DNA of 64,000 nucleotides from Moraxellaceae bacterium (GTDB lineage Bacteria > Pseudomonadota > Gammaproteobacteria > Pseudomonadales > Moraxellaceae): the NCBI GenBank assembly GCA_030680295.1, contig JAUXVU010000033.1:62001-126000 (forward strand), in the 5' to 3' direction. Shown here piece by piece: positions 60,196-64,000 of this stretch (position 1 is its first letter; every line of letters starts with the position of its first letter). Below the pieces are notes generated by a model. That model saw only the letters and a list, made by a program, of their open reading frames with translations. It was not told the origin of the DNA and searched no databases. Made by a program: the position numbers and the translations under genes.

Positions 60196-60732
60196 TCACT
60201 TAAACGGGAACTGGAAAGCGCGCAGAAGTGCACGACCTTCGTCATCGGTGCGAGCCGATGTAGTAATAACAACATCCATACCGCGAATGCGATCGATCTT
60301 GTCGTAATCGATTTCCGGGAACACGATCTGTTCTTTGATACCGAGGCTGTAGTTGCCACGACCATCAAATGACTTCGGACTAAATCCACGGAAGTCACGG
60401 ATACGAGGAATAGTAATACCAACTAAACGATCCAAGAATTCATACATCATGTCGCCGCGCAGTGTTACTTTGCAGCCAATCGGCCAACCATCGCGGATTT
60501 TAAAACCTGCGATTGATTTGCGCGCGAGAGTGACAACGGGTTTCTGGCCAGAAATCAGCTGCATATCGGCCACGGCGCCATCGATAAGCTTCTTATCTTG
60601 GCTAGCACCGCCCACTCCCATATTCAGAGTAATTTTAGTGATGCGTGGTACTTCCATCACGTTTTTGAGTCCGAGCTCTTCCTGCAACTTAGGTGCAAGC
60701 TCGTTTTTGTACACAGCTCTCAGTCTGGCCAT
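60196..60732 (-). CDS. rplE: 50S ribosomal protein L5
   Basis: 5S rRNA-binding protein. [16 protein letters not shown] at the start and [29 protein letters not shown]-type segments. I chose the ATG at 60732 (178 residues) over a GTG three codons upstream. Confidence 0.97.
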   Translation of the reverse strand: MARLRAVYKNELAPKLQEELGLKNVMEVPRITKITLNMGVGGASQDKKLIDGAVADMQLISGQKPVVTLARKSIAGFKIRDGWPIGCKVTLRGDMMYEFLDRLVGITIPRIRDFRGFSPKSFDGRGNYSLGIKEQIVFPEIDYDKIDRIRGMDVVITTSARTDDEGRALLRAFQFPFK

Positions 60733-60747
60733 CTCAACCAACCTACC

Positions 60748-61065
60748 TTACTTAGTTTCGACAACTTCACCGGTGGACTTGAAAATGCGAACTTTGTCGC
60801 CGTTTTCAAGAACCTTATATCCGATTCGGTCAGCCTTCTGCGTTGCCTGGTTGTATACGGCAACATTCGAAATATCAGTGGACGCTTCGCGTTCAACAAT
60901 ACCACCCGTTTCACCACGGTTAGGATTAGCCTTTACGTGCTTCTTAACCATGTTCAGTCCAGACACGACCACACGACCTTCGGTGACGCTAACCACCTTG
61001 CCACGTTTGCCCTTGTCCTTACCTGCAATCACGACGACTTCATCGTCACGCTTGATCTTTGCCAT
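60748..61065 (-). CDS. rplX: 50S ribosomal protein L24
   Basis: Assembly initiator of the large subunit. [22 protein letters not shown] carries the KOW motif. The ATG at 61065 gives 105 residues; a GTG directly before it is not needed. Confidence 0.97.
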   Translation of the reverse strand: MAKIKRDDEVVVIAGKDKGKRGKVVSVTEGRVVVSGLNMVKKHVKANPNRGETGGIVEREASTDISNVAVYNQATQKADRIGYKVLENGDKVRIFKSTGEVVETK

Positions 61066-61077
61066 CACTTACACCCC

Positions 61078-61446
61078 TTAAAGCACTTCGGGCGCGAGGG
61101 AGATGATCTTCATAAACTGCTCAGTACGCAGCTCACGAGTCACCGGTCCAAAAATACGCGTTCCGATGGGCGCCTTGTTGTTGTTCAAAATAACGGCAGC
61201 GTTGTCATCAAAACGGATCAATGATCCATCTGGGCGACGAATGCCTTTTTTAGTGCGAACGACAACAGCATTCATTACGTCACCTTTCTTTACGCGAGCG
61301 CGCGGAATGGCTTCTTTGACAGTAACCTTGATGATGTCGCCGACCGAGGCATAACGACGATGCGAACCGCCGAGAACCTTGATACACATGACGCGACGGG
61401 CACCGCTGTTATCGGCAACCTCAAGCATCGTTTCGGTCTGAATCAT
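61078..61446 (-). CDS. rplN: 50S ribosomal protein L14
   Basis: First gene of the spc operon. [18 protein letters not shown] and the 122-residue length equal the family standard. GGAGAG directly precedes the ATG at 61446; the longer frame to 61458 is not supported. An 86-base gap to rpsQ (61447-61532) may hold the spc promoter, but I found no clear boxes. Confidence 0.98.
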   Translation of the reverse strand: MIQTETMLEVADNSGARRVMCIKVLGGSHRRYASVGDIIKVTVKEAIPRARVKKGDVMNAVVVRTKKGIRRPDGSLIRFDDNAAVILNNNKAPIGTRIFGPVTRELRTEQFMKIISLAPEVL

Positions 61447-61532
61447 TTCTCTCTCCAAACCCCAAAAATGGGAGCCCCATCTAGGGGGCGCGAAATGCTA
61501 ACTGAAGTGGCTTGCCGTAGCAAGCCAAAACA

Positions 61533-61799
61533 TCAGCGAGCACCAGCCTTTTCAATAACTTCAACCAGTTCCCAGGTCTTAGTCTTGGACACAGGACGAC
61601 ACTCTTTAATTGAAACAGTGTCGCCTTCCTGGCACTGGTTTAGTTCGTCATGAGCATGCAGCTTAGTTGAACGCGTAATGTACTTACCGTACACGGCGTG
61701 CTTAACCTTGCGCTCAATCAGCACAACAATGGACTTGTCCATTTTGTTGCTGACGACCTTACCAGTTTGTGTGCGCAGAATTTTTTTATCTTCGCTCAT
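61533..61799 (-). CDS. rpsQ: 30S ribosomal protein S17
   Basis: Last gene of the S10 operon. [18 protein letters not shown] and the [16 protein letters not shown] segment identify S17. 88 residues. Confidence 0.98.
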   Translation of the reverse strand: MSEDKKILRTQTGKVVSNKMDKSIVVLIERKVKHAVYGKYITRSTKLHAHDELNQCQEGDTVSIKECRPVSKTKTWELVEVIEKAGAR

Positions 61800-61801
61800 G
61801 A

Positions 61802-61993
61802 TCAGTTACCTTGCTTCTCAGTCAGTACCGTCTTCACACGGGCAATATTCTTACGAACAACATCAATCTTGTTGTTCTGGTTCAGCTGACCAGCAGCCTG
61901 CGCCATGCGAAGTGCGAACTGCTGACGCTGCAGATCACCTAAAGTGGCGACCAGCTCTTCGGCAGACTTTTCACGTAATTCATTGCCTTTCAT
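61802..61993 (-). CDS. rpmC: 50S ribosomal protein L29
   Basis: A 63-residue two-helix protein near the tunnel exit. [14 protein letters not shown] at the start and [13 protein letters not shown]. Its ATG shares one base with the rplP stop. Confidence 0.98.
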   Translation of the reverse strand: MKGNELREKSAEELVATLGDLQRQQFALRMAQAAGQLNQNNKIDVVRKNIARVKTVLTEKQGN

Positions 61994-62406
61994 TACATCA
62001 CCGTCCGAGTCACGATTGTGGTCTTCAACGGCAATTTAGCCGCTGCACGAACAAAGGCTTCACGGGCCAGTGCTTCTGGCACACCGTCAATTTCATAAAG
62101 CACTTTGCCTGGCTGAATTTCAGCAACCCAGTACTCTACGGAGCCTTTACCTTTACCCATACGCACTTCAAGTGGCTTCTTGGTAATCGGCTTATCCGGG
62201 AAAATACGGATAAAGATTTTACCGCCACGCTTAATGCGACGAGAAATAGCACGACGAGCCGCCTCAATCTGACGAGCAGTGATACGACCACGCTCAACAG
62301 ACTTCAATGCAATCGTCCCAAACGACACGGTGCTGCCACGAAGTGCGAGGCCCGTGTTGCGGCCCTTATGGACCTTACGAAACTTGGTACGCTTAGGCTG
62401 TAACAT
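61993..62406 (-). CDS. rplP: 50S ribosomal protein L16
   Basis: Located near the A-site tRNA elbow. [17 protein letters not shown] at the start and [18 protein letters not shown]. 137 residues (136 in E. coli). Confidence 0.98.
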   Translation of the reverse strand: MLQPKRTKFRKVHKGRNTGLALRGSTVSFGTIALKSVERGRITARQIEAARRAISRRIKRGGKIFIRIFPDKPITKKPLEVRMGKGKGSVEYWVAEIQPGKVLYEIDGVPEALAREAFVRAAAKLPLKTTIVTRTVM

Positions 62407-62417
62407 GTCTCAACCCC

Positions 62418-63122
62418 TTAATTCTTCGCACCGCGCTTCTTGGCGGGACGAGCTTCTTCTTGTTGTGGAGCTGGAGCATATGCCTGATCCATACCACCCA
62501 AGATTTCACCCTTGAAAATCCACACCTTCACGCCGATACAGCCGTAAGTTGTTTCTGCGCGAATAATCGAATAATCGATATCAGCACGCAGCGTATGCAG
62601 TGGTACTCGGCCTTCACGGTACCATTCAGTACGCGCGATCTCGGCACCACCTAGACGTCCAGAGACTTCTACTTTGATACCCTTTGCACCAGCACGCATG
62701 GAGTTCTGTACGGCGCGCTTCATGGCACGACGGAACATCACACGACGCTCTAATTGCGATGCAATATTCTCAGCAACCAATTTCGCATCGAGATCCGGCT
62801 TGCGGATTTCTTCGATATTGATCTGTACTGGCATGCCCATGATCTTGGCAACATCGGTACGTAGACGCTCAACGTCTTCACCTTTCTTGCCGATCAGAAC
62901 GCCAGGACGCGCTGTCGAAATTGTAATTCGTGCATTTTCGGATGGGCGCTCAATAAGAATGTGACTTACTGAAGCAGCCTTCAAACGTGTCAACAAGAAT
63001 TCACGTGTTTTTAAATCAGCCAGCAAAAACTCAGCATATTGCTTAGGGCTGGCATACCAGTTCGCGTTGTGCTTTTTGATAACACCAAGGCGAATACCGA
63101 TAGGATGTACTTTCTGACCCAT
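62418..63122 (-). CDS. rpsC: 30S ribosomal protein S3
   Basis: Head protein with KH domain. [16 protein letters not shown] at the start, and the KH segment [17 protein letters not shown] chose the ATG at 63122 (234 residues); the longer frame to 63206 overlaps rplV. Confidence 0.98.
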   Translation of the reverse strand: MGQKVHPIGIRLGVIKKHNANWYASPKQYAEFLLADLKTREFLLTRLKAASVSHILIERPSENARITISTARPGVLIGKKGEDVERLRTDVAKIMGMPVQINIEEIRKPDLDAKLVAENIASQLERRVMFRRAMKRAVQNSMRAGAKGIKVEVSGRLGGAEIARTEWYREGRVPLHTLRADIDYSIIRAETTYGCIGVKVWIFKGEILGGMDQAYAPAPQQEEARPAKKRGAKN

Positions 63123-63132
63123 TTCCAGCCCC

Positions 63133-63468
63133 TTACTTGCCTTCAGCCACGGTGATGGTGATGTGGCAGGTACGCTTGCTGATACGATCAGCACGTCCCT
63201 TAGCACGCGGCTGAATACGCTTCAGCGTGATGCCTTCATCCACACAGATAGTGGCGACTTTTAGTTCGTCAACATCTGCACCTTGATTGTGCTCTGCGTT
63301 GGCAATTGCCGACTCAAGCACTTTCTTAACAAAACCAGCCGCTTTCTTGTCGCTGAAGTTCAGCAAATTGAGAGCTGCTTCAACAGACTTGCCGCGCACT
63401 TGGTCAGCAACCAGTCTCGCTTTTTGAGCAGAGATTGGTGCGCCACGATATTTAGCGATAGCTTCCAT
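63133..63468 (-). CDS. rplV: 50S ribosomal protein L22
   Basis: Tunnel-wall protein. [19 protein letters not shown] at the start; the C-terminal [12 protein letters not shown] beta-hairpin region lines the exit tunnel. I chose the second of two tandem ATGs (63468), six bases from GGAG. 111 residues. Confidence 0.97.
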   Translation of the reverse strand: MEAIAKYRGAPISAQKARLVADQVRGKSVEAALNLLNFSDKKAAGFVKKVLESAIANAEHNQGADVDELKVATICVDEGITLKRIQPRAKGRADRISKRTCHITITVAEGK

Positions 63469-63478
63469 CATCCTCTCC

Positions 63479-63754
63479 TTATCGCTTCGACTTTTTGTCG
63501 ACGGCGTGACCACGATAAGTACGGGTCGGTGCAAACTCACCTAATTTGTGACCGACCATATGCTCGGTTACAAAAACAGGAACGTGTTGCTTGCCGTTAT
63601 GCACGGCAATGGTCAGCCCAACCATTTCTGGCAGAATCATCGAACGACGCGACCAGGTCTTGATGGGCTTTTTCGAGTTGGCTTCCGCAGCTGCTTCCAC
63701 TTTCACAAACAAGTGGGTATCAACAAACGGGCCTTTTTTCAGTGAACGAGGCAC
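63479..63754 (-). CDS. rpsS: 30S ribosomal protein S19
   Basis: Head protein. [27 protein letters not shown]-type ([16 protein letters not shown]) and [15 protein letters not shown] identify it. The start codon is GTG, with GAGGAG upstream. 91 residues. Confidence 0.97.
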   Translation of the reverse strand: MPRSLKKGPFVDTHLFVKVEAAAEANSKKPIKTWSRRSMILPEMVGLTIAVHNGKQHVPVFVTEHMVGHKLGEFAPTRTYRGHAVDKKSKR

Positions 63755-63775
63755 GATTATTCTCCTCTCATCCCA

Positions 63776-64000
63776 TTACTTGACGCGACGGTCGCGGACA
63801 ATCATGCCGCTCGTACGCTTATTATTACGGGTCTTATAACCCTTCGACGGTGTACCCCATGGCGATACAGGTTGAATGCCTTTGTTACGGCCTTCACCAC
63901 CACCATGTGGGTGATCTACCGGGTTCATGGCCATACCACGAACGGTCGGACGAATACCACGCCAGCGACTTGCACCTGCCTTACCTAACGAACGCAGACT
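63776..64000 (-). CDS. rplB: 50S ribosomal protein L2, C-terminal part (cut by window edge)
   Basis: The last 74 codons of rpl[20 protein letters not shown] includes the conserved histidine loop of the peptidyl-transferase region, and the protein ends with [11 protein letters not shown]. The N-terminal 200 or so residues lie beyond the right edge. Confidence 0.97.
   Translation of the reverse strand, partial: SLRSLGKAGASRWRGIRPTVRGMAMNPVDHPHGGGEGRNKGIQPVSPWGTPSKGYKTRNNKRTSGMIVRDRRVK

Noticed and set aside
60353-61081. A 242-codon plus-strand frame antisense to rplE and rplX
   Set aside because: The minus strand carries well-recognised ribosomal-protein genes over the whole stretch; the plus frame is a codon-bias shadow.

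Overview
The window is chromosomal core genome of a gammaproteobacterium. Gene content and order point to the Pseudomonadales, probably a Moraxellaceae-type lineage: mreBCD-maf-rng-yhdP, gatCAB, hemA-prfA-prmC-moeB, lolB-ispE-tRNA-Gln-prs-rplY-pth-ychF, ssb-MFS-uvrA next to rplQ, and a stand-alone gspN-gspC-gspD type II secretion operon. The family placement is inference from synteny. No insertion sequence, prophage, integrase or CRISPR array was seen.

Layout. 1-6835 (minus): the cell-shape operon mreB, mreC, mreD, then maf, rng and the 5' part of yhdP, which runs off the left edge. 7053-11056 (plus): gatC, gatA, gatB (the tRNA-dependent amidotransferase) and an alpha/beta hydrolase. 11061-19412 (minus): one 2783-residue lipoprotein combining three Calx-beta repeats, a neutral-ceramidase-like domain with its catalytic residues, a second GxSxG hydrolase region and a large unrecognised C-terminal part. 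It is the most unusual object in the window. 19580-24879 (minus): hemA, prfA, prmC, moeB and an ABC1-family kinase. 25004-31781 (plus): lolB, ispE, tRNA-Gln, prs, rplY, pth, ychF, tRNA-Met, a secreted thermonuclease and a GST-like protein.

31879-39239 is mostly minus: a repeat-rich phasin-like protein, ppa, a fold-III ornithine/lysine decarboxylase, a PIN-PhoH ATPase, a YiiX-like papain-fold protein, then (after plus-strand ppnP) crcB, mpl and an unknown membrane protein. 39321-43630 (plus): a 41-codon membrane peptide, purE, purK, apt, an MTAN-like nucleosidase and a second ABC1 kinase. 43632-49892 (minus): gspD, gspC, gspN, ssb and an MFS transporter. 50034-52862 (plus): uvrA. 52947-64000 (minus): the alpha, spc and part of the S10 ribosomal-protein operons, from rplQ back to a truncated rplB.

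Together the genes cover translation (ribosomal proteins, release factor 1 and its methylase, Glu/Asp-tRNA amidation), cell wall and shape (MreBCD, Mpl), the envelope (YhdP, LolB, SecY, T2SS), and heme, isoprenoid and purine metabolism. Accessory interest lies in the giant lipoprotein, the duplicated tail motif of GspD, the structured rplY leader, the likely ATT start of mreC, and the ispE stop codon that overlaps tRNA-Gln.
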